DNA of 64,000 nucleotides from Coriaria nepalensis (Eukaryota; Streptophyta; Magnoliopsida; Cucurbitales; Coriariaceae): the NCBI GenBank assembly GCA_027186245.1, contig CP114495.1:3239001-3303000 (forward strand). The letters are read 5' to 3'. The notes below the pieces were generated by a model. It was given only the letters and a program-made list of their open reading frames with translations. It was not told where the DNA came from and did no database searches. Position numbers and translations under genes: made by a program. Numbering within the stretch: the first letter of the stretch is position 1; each line of letters begins with the position of its first letter. This document shows, in pieces, positions 24,540 to 37,800 of this stretch.

Positions 24540-24800
24540 TTTTTTACTGTTCGACCTTTTTTATTTTCCTCTATATGTCCGATTCTTCGTGACAATGAAA
24601 ACATTTGAGCTTCTCAATGGTAGACATAGACCTAGAATTACTTCTACCACATGAATCATACCTTTCTTTTGCATATCAACTGTGATGGTGATTTGCTAAC
24701 CTCAGTTGATCCTTGCTCTCAAATTAAGTTCCCCTTGCATTTTTCTTTGCAGTTGCTTTTAAGCAAAACAACCATTCTGAGCTAATTTATAAGATTGTTG
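24540..24800 (-). pseudogene. Copia gag scrap with zinc-knuckle-like motif
   Basis: On the minus strand a stretch reads SCGRSNSRSMSTIEKLKCFHCHEESDI. This resembles the Arg/Ser-rich linker and CX2C knuckle of copia Gag, and stops break the frame on both sides. It lies just 3' of the unknown gene at 24942 and is opposite in strand to the copia relic next to it, so it probably derives from another insertion. Confidence 0.5.
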
Positions 24801-24941
24801 CTTACAATTGACTCAAATAAAATATGTACTAATATCCAACCATATAGCACCAATGAACCCAAAAAGATGTACGGGGAGAAAAGGGAAGTTCCAAATTAAA
24901 AGAAAAAGAAGGAAAAATCAACTTGGATAAAAAGTGATTAA

Positions 24942-26304
24942 TTACTTTATAAGTTGATCTTGATGATGATCATAACCACCACCATCATCCAGCGGATCTG
25001 CCATTACCATTCTGCTGAGAGGACTGGGACTGAGCTTCTTTCTTCTCATCAAACTCCTCTTTCTTATGACTTCCATTTGATTCCTCCTTCTAACTTGCAT
25101 CATCGCCTCTTCTTCCACGACAAATCGTCTCATCAAAACATCATCCGTTAGCGATTTTCCCCGGAAAACTACTCTAGTGCTACTCGGTCTACCGCCTTCC
25201 ACACTAAGTCTAGTACTAGAACAAGTATTATTAATACCATTATTGTTACTATTACTATTTGGAATGTTATAATTAAAACCCTTTGATGACGATGAAGATG
25301 ATCTCGGATAGCTCTGGCTTCGTCTAGGAGGAAGTTGATGATCAGAAGCTTGGAAAACCTCATAATTGTAGGAGTAAATTGGTGCACAAAGACAAACCCT
25401 AGTAAATGAAGTAGCCACCTTTAGGGAAGTGCATTTCCTTAGCTTGTTGTGTCTGTTTGAATCATTCCCATGATTTGCTGATGTGGAACTCGGATTAGTA
25501 CTAGACTTGCTAATGCTTTTCCATAATCTTATGTTATGGTTTGGGGTTGAATTATGGCTCATGTTATGATCTGTATTTGATGATTTTGGCATGCTAGTTT
25601 TCCATACACTTGCCATCTCCATTGCTCGTTGATACCACGGCTTCCTATGGGAATTAAAGTCAAGACACAACATATTAGTAATCAAAGCGGTAGCTGCCCC
25701 ACCTCCGGCTCTGCCAGCTACTCATCTAACTCTACAAAACTCCCAAGTTGGAGTCTACACAAATCGAGCCCAATTTAGTTTTAGGGCATAAGAAGTGCAA
25801 AAAGAAAATAAAGGGTATTTGGTATAAAATAAAGGGTACTTACTATACATATATAGTTAGGTTTTTTTTTAGTACACAGAGAGGTAGGAGAATACTCAAG
25901 GACTGTATGGCCCAAATTAAATTGGGCTAAAGTAGTAATTTTTTTTTTGGCCAAATAGGGCTAAAGTAGGTTAAGAATCCAGATTTCCTATGTAAAAAAA
26001 GCTAGTTTCATGAATGTAGAGGAAACCCATAATTAGTATCATAGATCTCCATTTCCTAGCTACCTATACTTTCTTATTTCCTTCATCTCCAAGTGTGTTT
26101 GATGTTAGTACTTCTCCCGGAATCAGCATCCAACACTATCAACTACCGACCGAACCCCGGAATTAGCATACAATGTGATTGATTCTAAACAAGAAAAATT
26201 CATAACTAATTTACAATAGGGAGGAGGGGAAGAAGTATGAAAAAAATGAGCTAGAGAATTGTTCAATGAACATACCTTGGGTTTGAGGTCTTAGGGTCTT
26301 GCAT
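24942..26304 (-). CDS. Conserved plant protein of unknown function (265 aa)
   Basis: Two minus-strand coding exons, 26304-26276 (29 nt) and 25710-24942, give 265 aa. The first exon codes for MQDPKTSNP and ends AG|GTATG. The acceptor GGCAG|A completes an Arg codon and continues AGGGAATALITNMLCLDFN. That joined N-terminus has the look of a conserved plant family, and the frame upstream of the acceptor is closed by a stop. The middle is low-complexity and Ser/Asn-rich. The basic C-terminal part (RGKSLTDDVLMRRFVVEEEA, then RKRSLMRRKKLSPSPLSRMV) looks conserved. I see no signal peptide, membrane segment or named domain. A GAA/CTT microsatellite (26410-26449) lies in the presumed 5' UTR. Function is not known to me. 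Confidence 0.78.
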
Positions 26305-26409
26305 GAACAAATGAAGGAAGGTGAAGTATGAGGAAATGGAGTAAGTAAGTGAGTAATGAAGACTAGAGTTGAATGAAGTTGTTTCATTTGGGTTGTGAGT
26401 AGATCAAAG

Positions 26410-26449
26410 TGAAGAAGAAGAAGAAGAAGAAGAAGAAGAAGAAGAAGAT
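26410..26449. repeat. (GAA)n microsatellite in a presumed 5' UTR
   Basis: About 13 GAA units roughly 105-145 bp upstream of the start codon of the unknown gene; the transcript reads CTT. Such runs are frequent in plant leaders. Confidence 0.85.
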
Positions 26450-26739
26450 GATGATGGTATGAAGTGCTTTTTGGTGTGCTTCAAGTTGTGAGATTGATGA
26501 GATGGGTTATTTGGGCAATGTTGCTCCTTTTACCCTTTTTCTCTTCATTGATTATTTATTTACCACTCCTTCCTCCTCTCTTCCCATTTTTTGCTTTGGC
26601 AGGCGTCATGTTGATTTCCCCCCTCATCCTATACTCATCTTTCCTAGAGAGATCATTTTTTAATTTCTTTATTTTTCTTATTTATTTTTTAAATGTTGCT
26701 TTTGAAGTCATTGACCATTACGCCCTCGCTCACTTTTAG

Positions 26740-27607
26740 AAACAATGTACATTTTTTCTTTTACTCTACTCGGCAAACTTACTAAACTGATGTTGAATAA
26801 AACTGATATTTAGAATTATAAGTGTAGTTGGGAGTTTAAGTCCAAGTTAGAACAAAAACATGTGCTCCAAATTGATATGATACATGAGTTTGTTGAAATT
26901 AAGATGAAAAACTATCTGAATGAAGTATTTTAAGAGATTTTAACTCTAATAAGTTATAAAAGTGAGAATTTTATGAATAAATTGATTTATTTTAATTATA
27001 TAAAAATAATTAAAATTAATCAAACTATTATAAATTAATTTTAGTATAAATATTATATATCATTACCACTTTACAAGGGCAATGAAGAAATATACAGACC
27101 CTTGTAATCATATGCTTCTTTAGCTCCTAATTAAACCCTTTATAAATTTATGAACATGATCAGTAAGATGATAAATCTGTCTAAAAAACATGCCTGGCCT
27201 GCCCTTTTGTGAGAAAAGAATGATGGAAGATCAGAGTAAGATGTTCTGGGTCTTGTTTATTTATTTATTTATTTATTTATTTTTGGTTTCTATTCCTTTT
27301 GGAAATTTTAAAGGTAAAGATAGGTTGTGATGAATATGGGGTCCAGACTGTACTGGTAAAGAATAATATGCGAATGGATGGGATCATGATTAGGTTTTCT
27401 GGGTGGCGTATAAATATCTTAGACGGACCCCAAATCCTGCTGCACAGATCAAAAGACATTATGATTACAGTCTACTACTACTAATAATTAACTACTAATC
27501 TGTTCGATCTGATGATTTTAATTTTAAAAGAAAATATTCTGTACACGTCAACAAAAATGTCATTCGACCATTTCTCTTATGCTGTCGTGTCGTTTATTAA
27601 GTCCGTG

Positions 27608-27638
<31 letters not shown>

Positions 27639-30600
27639 TGCACGTATGATTCTATCAACTTGTTGGCTTCGAAATAATTAGGGTTTATATTATATTATTT
27701 ATTATATTATTTTATATTAGTTGATATCGGAAAAATATATTGAAAAAAATTTATAGTCATATGTGTTATAATATGAATTAAATGTAAAATGATACTAAAA
27801 TTTTAAAATAAATTTTATATTATAAAAAAGTAATAAATGAAAGATAATTAGTGTATTGTTGAATTGTTAAAGAAATTAATTTGATTTTTAAGAAAAGTAG
27901 GTAAATAAACTAAGTTAATTTAGATTTTATTCTATCCTGATAAAAAAATTAATTAATAATTATTAAAATAAAATGGTAAAAGTAATTAATTATGGAAATA
28001 AAGTTTGAAAAGATGATTAGAACACTTAATAAAATAAAGTAAAAGATTTAGAATATTATATCAACAATTAAATATACAGAATATGCTTGAAATTAAAGTT
28101 AAATTAAATCTAAGATGAAAAATTGAAATATAATATTAATAACAAAATAAATGGAATACTATTTATAGGGAGTAAGAAAATAATGTCTCGTTAATGAACG
28201 ATGAACTAAAATCTCTACATAGGTGAGAATCCATTGCTCTAACCTTACTCCTAAGATTAGATCTAAAGAAAAAAAAACATGTTTCCCGAAGGGAAAGAGA
28301 AGAAAATAAAATAAAAAAAGTTAGATGGACCGAGAGAAAATAAGTGTTTGATTTTTTGAATTAAGGTGTTGATTGGTCGAATGTTAATGTAGTTTCGTCT
28401 AAACTGACCTTCTATTTATAAACAATTGAAATGATATTTTCGTAAATAAAATGTAGCATGAAATTTGCTTCCCACGACAAAAAAAAGTCACTCTTTTGGT
28501 GGGCTCCATTCCTCATTTTTTGGAGGGAATGTTAACCTTCAACGACCATAATTTCTACCGAATTTGGTCCCTTTGCGTCCAGGTGCGTGATTGACTTTTT
28601 CCTCTTCTCTCAGCCTAAAATTCAGCCACTTTCATGCCTACTAGGCTGAAGTTTCGGCCAACTATTCTATTTGGCTGAAAATTAGGTTGAAGTGGTCCAA
28701 TTAATGTTCTTTTTGGGGAAAATTGGTCTCACTACTAACTCATTTCTCAAGTTGGCCGATTTCTACACCATATTCAGTTGAATTATTCCTCTTTCTCTAC
28801 TGAAAATCTCTCTGACCACTATATTTTTGGTCCATCAATGCTAGTGGCCGAAAATATAGTTTGACTTGGTCTTTTTTAGCATCTTTTAAGGAAAGTTGTT
28901 TCCTTATTTGATCAAATTTGGTCCTTGAACGATTTTTCTAACAAATTTGGCCGAATTGATTTTTTTCAAGGTCATTTTCGGCCAGGCCTATAGGGTAAAA
29001 GTTAAAATCCAATTATTCTTTATGTGAGATTTAGTTTATTTTATTCTCGGATGGTTGAGATCGACTCCCAAAAGAGCGATGATCTATGCCTATCTTCCTA
29101 TCACCTCATCAATTCTTGTGATTCTAGTAAATTTTGGTGTTGGCCGAATTTTGCACATGACTAAATGCCTTGTATACAGCCGCATTTTCATTAAATCTAT
29201 CAAAACTTCTATCTAATCGATCGACCGATCGGTTTAAATGATTGATTAATTAGCCGATTATTACTAACCAATTCAAATTATTTTAAAATTTAAACTAATC
29301 GCCTTATGCCATGTGTATGTAAAATATTAGCATCAACAATATTAAATCAAATATATTGAGTTTCTAAATCGAGAATGTCCTTGGAATCCATTTTGAGTTA
29401 AAATTAAAAAAAGATTTTTTGATAGTATTACTAGTTTGTGCTTATAGATAGAATCCCATACATATGTGCGGTATTTTTCATTTCTATGCTATTGAACGGC
29501 AAAATAGGTAAGGCAACCATAGCTCAACTCACGTTGTTCCCTTCACTACCTTCTTCATTCCGGGTTTTTTTGGCTTCCTGTGCCACCCTTGCTTGCTACA
29601 GATGAACGTAGCACTCGTGAAATAGGTTTTATCCTTGTTTTAGCGGCGGATTTGGATACGAATGCTGAACTCATTCTCCCTTCCATGACAGTTGTACCAA
29701 TCATAGGCATGCTCTTTGTCTTTCCCCTCTAGCAACCAAACATTTACTAGTTATCATCGTTCGCCTTCACCGTAAATTTCTACTTAGAATCAAAGTTAGG
29801 CTCATACGTAGTAAATTAATCGTCACATATGTTTCACGTCACTTAAATAAAAGGAAATTCACATATAAACTAAAAATAATATCACATATAAAGAGATAAA
29901 TTCAAAATATGATCACATCTCACTAGAGGTGGCTCGTGCTCGATTGAGTCCTTAAACAAAAGGTCCCAATAAGTATAAGTGTGAAAATTAGTGACATACT
30001 TACACCGCTTTAGATTTTTTTTGTTCCTCATACAAAATATATATGATAACAATATGATATTATTTTAATTTTTTTATTAAATATATACATATAATTTAAT
30101 AATTTGATGTTATTTTATAAATAAAATCTTAAACAATTGCCTCGCTTGTCTAAAAAAAAAATCTGATTTGCATCTCACATCGGAATCGTATGCCCAAATG
30201 TCTACGTCTTCAACTATTAGTTACTATGGTATGAACTCTAAGAAGAAAATTATTAAAGGAGTTGATTTAAAAGACAATGCAAGATGATTTTACATGCATA
30301 AACTTCTTTACGGAATTGAATTAGTACAAATCGATGTTCAAAATGTTGCTCCTTTATTATTATAATTATTATTTTTGGTTGATCAAAAGGCACTGAGCAT
30401 TTTGGTCTATCTTATTGTGCTTTTGAGGGGGTCATCTTCTTATGCTTTTGTGCATTGTAGACCATGTCAAACTGTTTTGTACAATCGGATTGGACTCACA
30501 ATTCTTAAAAAAAGAGCCAAAGGGAAGTGGAGTTGTTGTTGTAGGGATTTCCTTCTCTTTTCTAATCAATGATTAAAAGTGGAAGTAATTCAAAAGCCAG

Positions 30601-31480
30601 ATAATCCAGAACCAACGAAAAATATGTATGAAAAAAAAAACACAGTTCATAAGGGCAATAGATGCTACATCAAATTCTTTTGTCAAACTTGTTGGCTATG
30701 AAATGTGTCGCTTATAATAAGGTCTCAAATGTTAACACGAAATCGACCGGAATCCGCAGAGAGCTCTTCCGGGATTTTATAAGCATCCTGATTAGTTTAG
30801 TCCAATTAGTTTTGCGTTCAAATGAAGCAAAACAACTTCTGGAGCTAGCTACCCAATGGTGAGGATAGGCTGCTAGTGAATCTGCTGGATAATGAAATCA
30901 CTAAAATGAATTCAACTACTAATATAAGATCTACCCAAATGAGTAATGCAGTGAACACTCAAATCTAAAAGTGCTCTATTCAGGAGGGTGAAGGGAGAGA
31001 TTGGGAGTGAAGGTAGCAGAGGTGGTGGCTCCGGCGGCTGTGTCAGGTGGAGGGACGGACTATTGGGGGAAAAAATGGAGAAGCAGAGATGATAGAAGTA
31101 TAGGGATCTGTTTGAAGATTCTGTTAATTTTTTTATTTTTACCCCAGATACTAAAATAGAATATTAACAAATTTGAGGGATGAAATTGGGTCAAGTAAAA
31201 ATATAGGGGAAGCAATTAGGAATATAGTGAAAATGTAGGGACGAAAAATGATTATTTAACCAATTTAAAAATCTAACGAATATAAAAATATTACACCCGC
31301 CGTGCTGTCATGATTGTCTCCATACACTAATTAAAACTGATATACCGAAACTGCCATCCAATTCTAACCGCACAACACTGAACTTCCCTCACTAATCGAA
31401 AGGGTAATTCAGTCGTGAGGTCCTCCCTCCCTAATTACAACGATTATTGTCTCTCCACGCCCTCTTCAAAAAAAGCCGTT
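26740..31480. other. Intergenic region, no gene recognised
   Basis: Mostly AT-rich. It contains a TTTA run (27257-27282), a poly-T tract (27609-27636), and a less AT-rich part (28480-29200) with repeated TTGGCCGA/GGCTGAA words that looks like old repeat DNA. A GC-richer stretch (29510-29770) is discussed under rejected items. Two open frames of 65-66 codons (30375-30572 and 30662-30862) show no domain. Confidence 0.55.
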
Positions 31481-31599
31481 AATTTTTGTTTCCCAGGAAT
31501 ACCCTTCCAACTCCCGCGAACTTCATAACAATCTCACTGCCATTATCCCTAATTTTCGGTAACAACAGGGGTAGAATAATAAATCACGCGGGAACAATC

Positions 31600-31805
31600 A
31601 TTTCACCTCGCCTAAAGCTAATAGGCCCCTCTCTCTCTCACACACTCTGTGCTGTGCGTGAAAGTGGGTGAAATGATCGTCTTCTTCAAATCAGAGACGC
31701 GCATGGCTTGCCCGAGCTTTCCGAATCCGAAAAGTCTTCCATACAGGCCAGAGCGTTCTTCCGCCTCTGTTAATTTCTCACTGTCTATGCGGATTCAAGC
31801 CCAAT
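31600..31805 (+). promoter_or_regulatory. BAGP1 leader with overlapping upstream ORF
   Basis: The region just upstream has an AGGCCC element (31622-31627) and a CT-rich stretch typical of a housekeeping 5' UTR. An ATG at 31703 opens a 37-codon frame in another phase, which ends TGA just past the main ATG (about 31814-31816). Whether it is in the mRNA depends on the transcription start, which is unknown. Confidence 0.4.
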
Positions 31806-34800
31806 ATGCAGGTTGAAGCTGTGCTCCATTTGCTTCTGCCGTCATGGTGGGAGATCAAAGTCACAGTCGCTACCTCCATTTTCGTGATCCTGTGGTATTG
31901 GTTTTCCACTTATCGAAGCGGAGAAGATGTGGTTGATCACTCGCTCGACAATAACTCTGTTAACACCAGGCGTGCCAATGCCATTGACGATCCTGTTAAG
32001 GTACTGTACTCTTACTCAACTAAAAGCATGACTAGACGATTTCATTTACTGGTGTTGGATTACTGTTTTGATACAAGAAGAGGTTGAATTCCACTAGAGT
32101 TTGAGACAATAGTGTAAATTATCATTATACTTACATGCTTGATTCTTAGAATAACTTCTATTTATAGTGTTAACATGTATATAACTGGGTTATAAAATAT
32201 TCTCCTTTCGGCTTATCTTACAGTAATAGTCCTTTTTTATTTTTGAAGTTTATATATATATAACCCAGTTATATAGATGTTAACTCTAGAAATAGAAGTT
32301 ATTATAAGAATCAAGCATGTAAGTATAACGATAAACTTACACTATATATCTATATGTATAAATGACTAAATTGCAAAGCTTTCGCTTTTTGTGTCTCCTG
32401 GGTTTATCGCTATGTTTTTTTTGCAGATTGCAGTTCGTAATTTGGGCATGTCCATCAAAATTTCTGCATCATTTTCTTTCCCACTTTCCGTTCTCCTGTT
32501 TGTTTATTTATATTATCTTGAACGAAGTGCTCTTTATATTATCCAAAAGTTCTAGGTTTTTTTTTTTGGGCCAAACCAAACGTTATGGTTCATGCGACCA
32601 ATATCGTAGTAGCTAATTATTATTACACAAAAGAAAAGGGAAAAACAAAGCAGATCGGTAGAAATTATTATTCATTTAATTTAAAGTAATAGCCTAATTT
32701 TATTTATGTGTATTTATATTGATTTAAAATATTAACTTAATATAACAAACTATTCATCTCCTTCCAACTTTTTGGGTTTCCCCTCCCCTGAAAAAAGTTG
32801 TAGAGCCTACTTAAGTTTTTATCCTCCCCATATACATGCATTCAATGCAAAATGAAATTTATTATTGAGATTTTGTTCTCATAATTCTCACATTCAATAT
32901 GCCAGAAAGTTGTCTACATAACAGAGCGAACTTTATCTCAATGTTAATGATTTTTATTCCTGTGAAATGGGACTCCTCCTTTTCATTTGTTTTTCTGTTT
33001 TCTGCTATATGGTCCGTTGCATGTCAGTGTCGTTGCAAAAAAGCATGTTGGCTGTTTGAATCAATTAGTATCATTTTTATCCCTCTCTTGGAGATTTAAT
33101 TATTGCCCTCAATTTCAGTAACATGTTCTTTTGGTGATTTGTTCCATACACATTTTGTGATGACTCAAATTACCAGGTTAGAAAATATGCAATTGGTGTT
33201 ATCATACTCTTTCTTCAGCCTTGGACTTGTCTCATTTTCAATTTTTTTCCCACTTCATTTAATATTCATGTAAAGTGTCTGTTTAAGTGGCGTGGCTTTT
33301 AAATTTTGTGGTGTTGTGAGGGATTGTAGCTGAACTAGTGTTGAAATTCCTAGGTGTATAGTACTTGTTACATGAAGTCAAATATGCTGTCCTGACATGC
33401 AGTTCTGCACTCATTTTGTAGGTGGGCCAGTTAAAAGGGTACCTTCAAACTAGTTCTTATAAAATTAAGGTATTTGTCGCCATACACTTTTTTAATGAAA
33501 GCAATTCTATCACGCCATTTTATAAGGACATTTAGAGGCCATATATTTTCTATTTCAGGTGAAATTGTTGGCAGCCAAGAACCTTATTGGTGCAAACTTA
33601 AATGGAACTTCTGATCCGTATGCCATTATTACTTGTGGCACAGTCAAGCGTTTCAGGTTATTTTGTTGATCCTTCTTAATTCTTGGAATGTGACAATGGT
33701 TGATTTCTTACAAGAGATGTCTGTTTGTGGACACACCAAGATGATATGCCCAGCTCTCCCTCAGTGGGGTGTGTTGGTTAAGGATATGATCCTGAAAAAT
33801 GGATTGGTTTTTTTGGTTTTTTTTTGGTTGTTATTTTGCCTTATAACTTGTTGTGAATTGTAACTCTTTTACATATGTGAGAATCCCCCCTAAAAAATTT
33901 ATGCTGAATATAACTTGGAATTATGTCATGAGACTTATTGGTCCATATATGAAAATATATTAGATGACAATGTTCAACAAAGCCGATATACTCCTCCAGA
34001 GCCTACATGATTTATCTTTTGCATTATTAATATTATTAGTTTAATTTTCTTTTTTGCTTCTTGCTGTTGCAGTTCAATGGTTCCTGGTTCAAGAAATCCC
34101 ATGTGGGGAGAGGAGTTCATTTTTTTTGCTGATGAGCTCCCTGTCCAGGTAACCACAGTGTTTATATCCTTACCACTGGTATCAGTGTACAGATGATATT
34201 TGGGTTCTACCATGCACTTCTACTTCTAAAACCTGATAGGTTTTATATTAAGATATTTCCTGTTGATATGTGTTCTTCCTGATTAACTTTTCATTCATGA
34301 TCTTGGGATTCATTAGCATATTGCAGTGAATTATCTCCCTCAGTGTTCACATTTTGCATTGCTATATTTTATGTTATCTTCATTTCTCTCGAGTTTTTAG
34401 TTGCTGTCATCACATTGTGGCAGATTTTTCTTCCAATCCGTCTTAGTTTCTGGCTATCACATACACGTCATAATCATTTACATACAGTCTCTTTCGAGAA
34501 GGCTACCATTCCTCTGAAGGTGTAGGCCTGCAGTCCTAACTGTGTTTGAAATAAGCTAGTCCTTGTAAAAGAAATCTTTGACCTATAGTTATAGCGGAGC
34601 TCATTGCAGTGTTGTGTAATTAATAGTTTGTATGGTACTGTCAGGTCCCAAGGACCTGAGGCCTGAACGAGCCTCGATCTTGAAGGATAAGAATATAAAA
34701 CTCTAGTAGATTTCATTATAAATTTTTTCTTTTTTCTTTTTTATTTTTTGACAAATGGACCTATTTATAGTGTTTACAATTGGATGGGCGTAGCTCAAAG

Positions 34801-37800
34801 GAAATAGCCCGACTCATATTAGGCTCTAGCTAATTGGCTCAAGTTCTAACTTGTTACTCTACTAACAAGACTACAATTATACCCTTTAAACCGTACCTGA
34901 CAGGCACTGCTTATTGACTAGGGACTAGAAAGTATGGACATGGGGATGAGATGAAACGGACACGGTTATCTCTACATTAAATGTGAACTCTTGGTATATT
35001 CTAATGTGCTTGGTGTTGATCGTAGATGTAGAGGGTTGCGTAGGCTGACAGCTAGCCAGTACAAGTCACTTATCTTGACTCATTCTGTGGCATGAATCCA
35101 CTGACCTTAAACTTATTTGGCTAAAGAAATTTGGGCATGTCCATAATTCTGATTTCTTTTCATTCTTTTCTCAGATTAATGTGGCGATATATGATTGGGA
35201 TATAGTCTGGAAAAGTACTCTTCTTGGTTTGGCAACTATTCCAGTTGAATGTGAAGGCCAAATGGTTGCAGATTGGTACACATTGGATAACACATCTGGG
35301 CATGTAAGTCTATGTAAAAACTTGGAGAAGGATCATCTATATCTTGGTATCTTTCTTAGTAATATTCTTCCTAATTGGGATACCTATAAATATGTGTTTT
35401 GTGCTTGTCAGGTTTGTCTAGATATCAAGACAACAAAATATGCTGCAAATTCTATGAGGTAGCTTTCTGGATTTAATATTTCAAGTATTTTCTAATGGCT
35501 GCAACATTTTATTTCACTCACTCTACCAATCACATATTTCGATTTGATGATTGGTGAATTTAACTGTTAGAGTAATGATATTGGTGAATTTAACTGTTAG
35601 AGTAATGATATTGTCCCACCTTGGGAACGTCTAACTTGGGAAACCAATATATAAAATATTGGAGCCTTTTTTATACTGATTGATAGTTGGTTTTGAATTG
35701 TAACCCCGAATTTCTATAATAAATATTTATTTAGAGCGTTCACAAGCCAGCCTTTGTCTTTTCTATTTGGCTGATGTCTTAGGACATTGTTATTATTGAC
35801 ACATAATCCTATAAACGAGATCTGTTTTTAGTGAAGAGAAGTAGGGTTATGTTTGTCTTGCATATCTTTGATAACGATATACTTTCATTCTAGATCAGCC
35901 CATATTATCAAGATACATTTATTTTCAGTTTAGTTTTGGGAGTGTATGACTCTAAATATCTGTCTAGGATTACAAATGGCTACTCTGAGACTAATACTCG
36001 GAGAAGAATTTCGTTGGACAGAAAAGGGCCAACTATGGTTCTTCAGAAGCCAGGCCCGCTTCAGATGATATTTGAGCTTCTTCCTGATGAGGTTAGTTGC
36101 ATTAAAGCCCATTAAGTGATATAATTTGTAACTTCTGAAGCCTTTGTTCTTCAAGTCTAACAAACATTTCTGTCCTTTTAGGTTGTCAAACATAGCTATT
36201 CTTGTGCTCTCGAGAGGTCGTTCCTTTATCATGGACGCATTTATGTCTCTGCATGGCATATTTGCTTCCATTCTAATGTCTTCTCTAAGAAAATGAAGGT
36301 CCGTATGTTTTTTTTTTCCTCCCCCCCTTATCAAAAGGTTCATTCAACTCTTTGCTTTTGTACATTCCTTCCTACAAACATGTTTCCCTTTGTTGAAAAA
36401 TGTAAAACTATTATCTTAGATAGCATAAGTCTAGAAGTTGTCCTGCTGGGAATGGCTGCAGAGATATGATATTTTGTCTGATTTGGACTATTGTATTGGT
36501 CAAAGCAACTAACTTTTATTAATTTTTAAAATAAACAGTGCTTGTTAGTTTCCCCGGATTTCATCATTCTATAGAGTTGTGATTTATGTTAATGTTGTAC
36601 CTTCCTGTCAATTAACAGGTGCTAATACAATTTGAAGACATAGATGAGGTACTCTCTAGTTTCTTCCTCTCAGACAGTCCCCGTTGCTTGACTTCCTTTG
36701 ATTACTTAATTAGTTACTATCAACCTCATATGCTATGTAATATTTTATTCATGAAGATAAGGAGGAGTAACCATGCATTTATCAATCCTGCTATAACCAT
36801 TATTCTTCGTGTGGGTGCTGGTGGGCATGGTGTGCCTCCTCTGGGAAGTTCTGGTGGTTAGTAAATATCTGGTCTGAATGCCTATGAAGATTATTATACT
36901 TTTTTCATGGAATTTCTTAAGATGATATGGTTTTAATTTGCTACATTTCATAATTTGTTCTAGTTCTTGAACTGGCCTGAAAATTGATATGTTCGTCCTC
37001 AAATTCTCATGGTGTTACAATGTTGGAAAGATTTAAGTAGATGTTATATTTTAAGTGATGAATTTGTGGAACCTAAATATAAATTAAGTTACTGGTCTTG
37101 ATTCCCTCTCTTCTATTCCCTTCCATCATTCCTCAAGTCCCATAGGTTTGACCCTGTAGAATCTGACCCATTTTTTCATTGAGGGATTCAACACCAGTAA
37201 ATTTATATTTAGGTTCCACAAAATCATCACTTAGAGAAAGAGGTAAGAAATAAATCAAATTGATTTTTCGATCAAAAGTGCTATGTGAAATCTTCGTTTT
37301 TTTTTTTTCCCTCTTTCTCTATCCCTATTCCGTGGGTACAGCATTTGAATCAATAGAGAACCTTTTCTTCTGTATCTTATATGAATATGAATCCAAACTG
37401 GGGGACATTTTATACACAAGCTTGAAGCTGTTCCATTCTCCTTCTCTTAACTAAAGAAGAGCCAGAAGTCTGATTGAAATCATTTTGAAATATTAGATAC
37501 TTATTGGAAAATCAGTGATTGTTCAAGACAAATATTGGTGTGGCCAATAATCTAGCAGATTCTTTCTGTTTGAACAGATACTAGATTATGGGACATTTTT
37601 CTTTGCATGTATGTTCTTTTTCTGACAAATGCCATGTAAGAGTGCAAGTGTTGCTTGGCCTTGTTAGCAAAGTAACATAGCTCCATACATGATGCAACCA
37701 ACATGCATTTTTACCTAAGTGACTGAGTCTACCTTTCAAATACTTCCATGTTGAAGGGGATTTAACAAAGATAAATTATCTGTTTCAGTAACTTGAAATA

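Noticed and set aside
29510..29770. GC-richer stretch with frames such as GFILVLAADLDTNAELILPS (plus) and a 51-codon minus frame
   Set aside because: Looks like a gene or organellar scrap, but I could not match it to any family; left unannotated. A BLAST against plastid and mitochondrial genomes would settle it.
30375..30862. Two plus-strand frames of 65-66 codons before BAGP1
   Set aside because: No homology recognised, no splice context and no leader features.
34639..34902. tRNA/SINE-like wording (GGGCGTAGCTCAAAGG) inside BAGP1 intron 4
   Set aside because: No cloverleaf could be built, and the sequence is contained in a solo LTR with clear ends.
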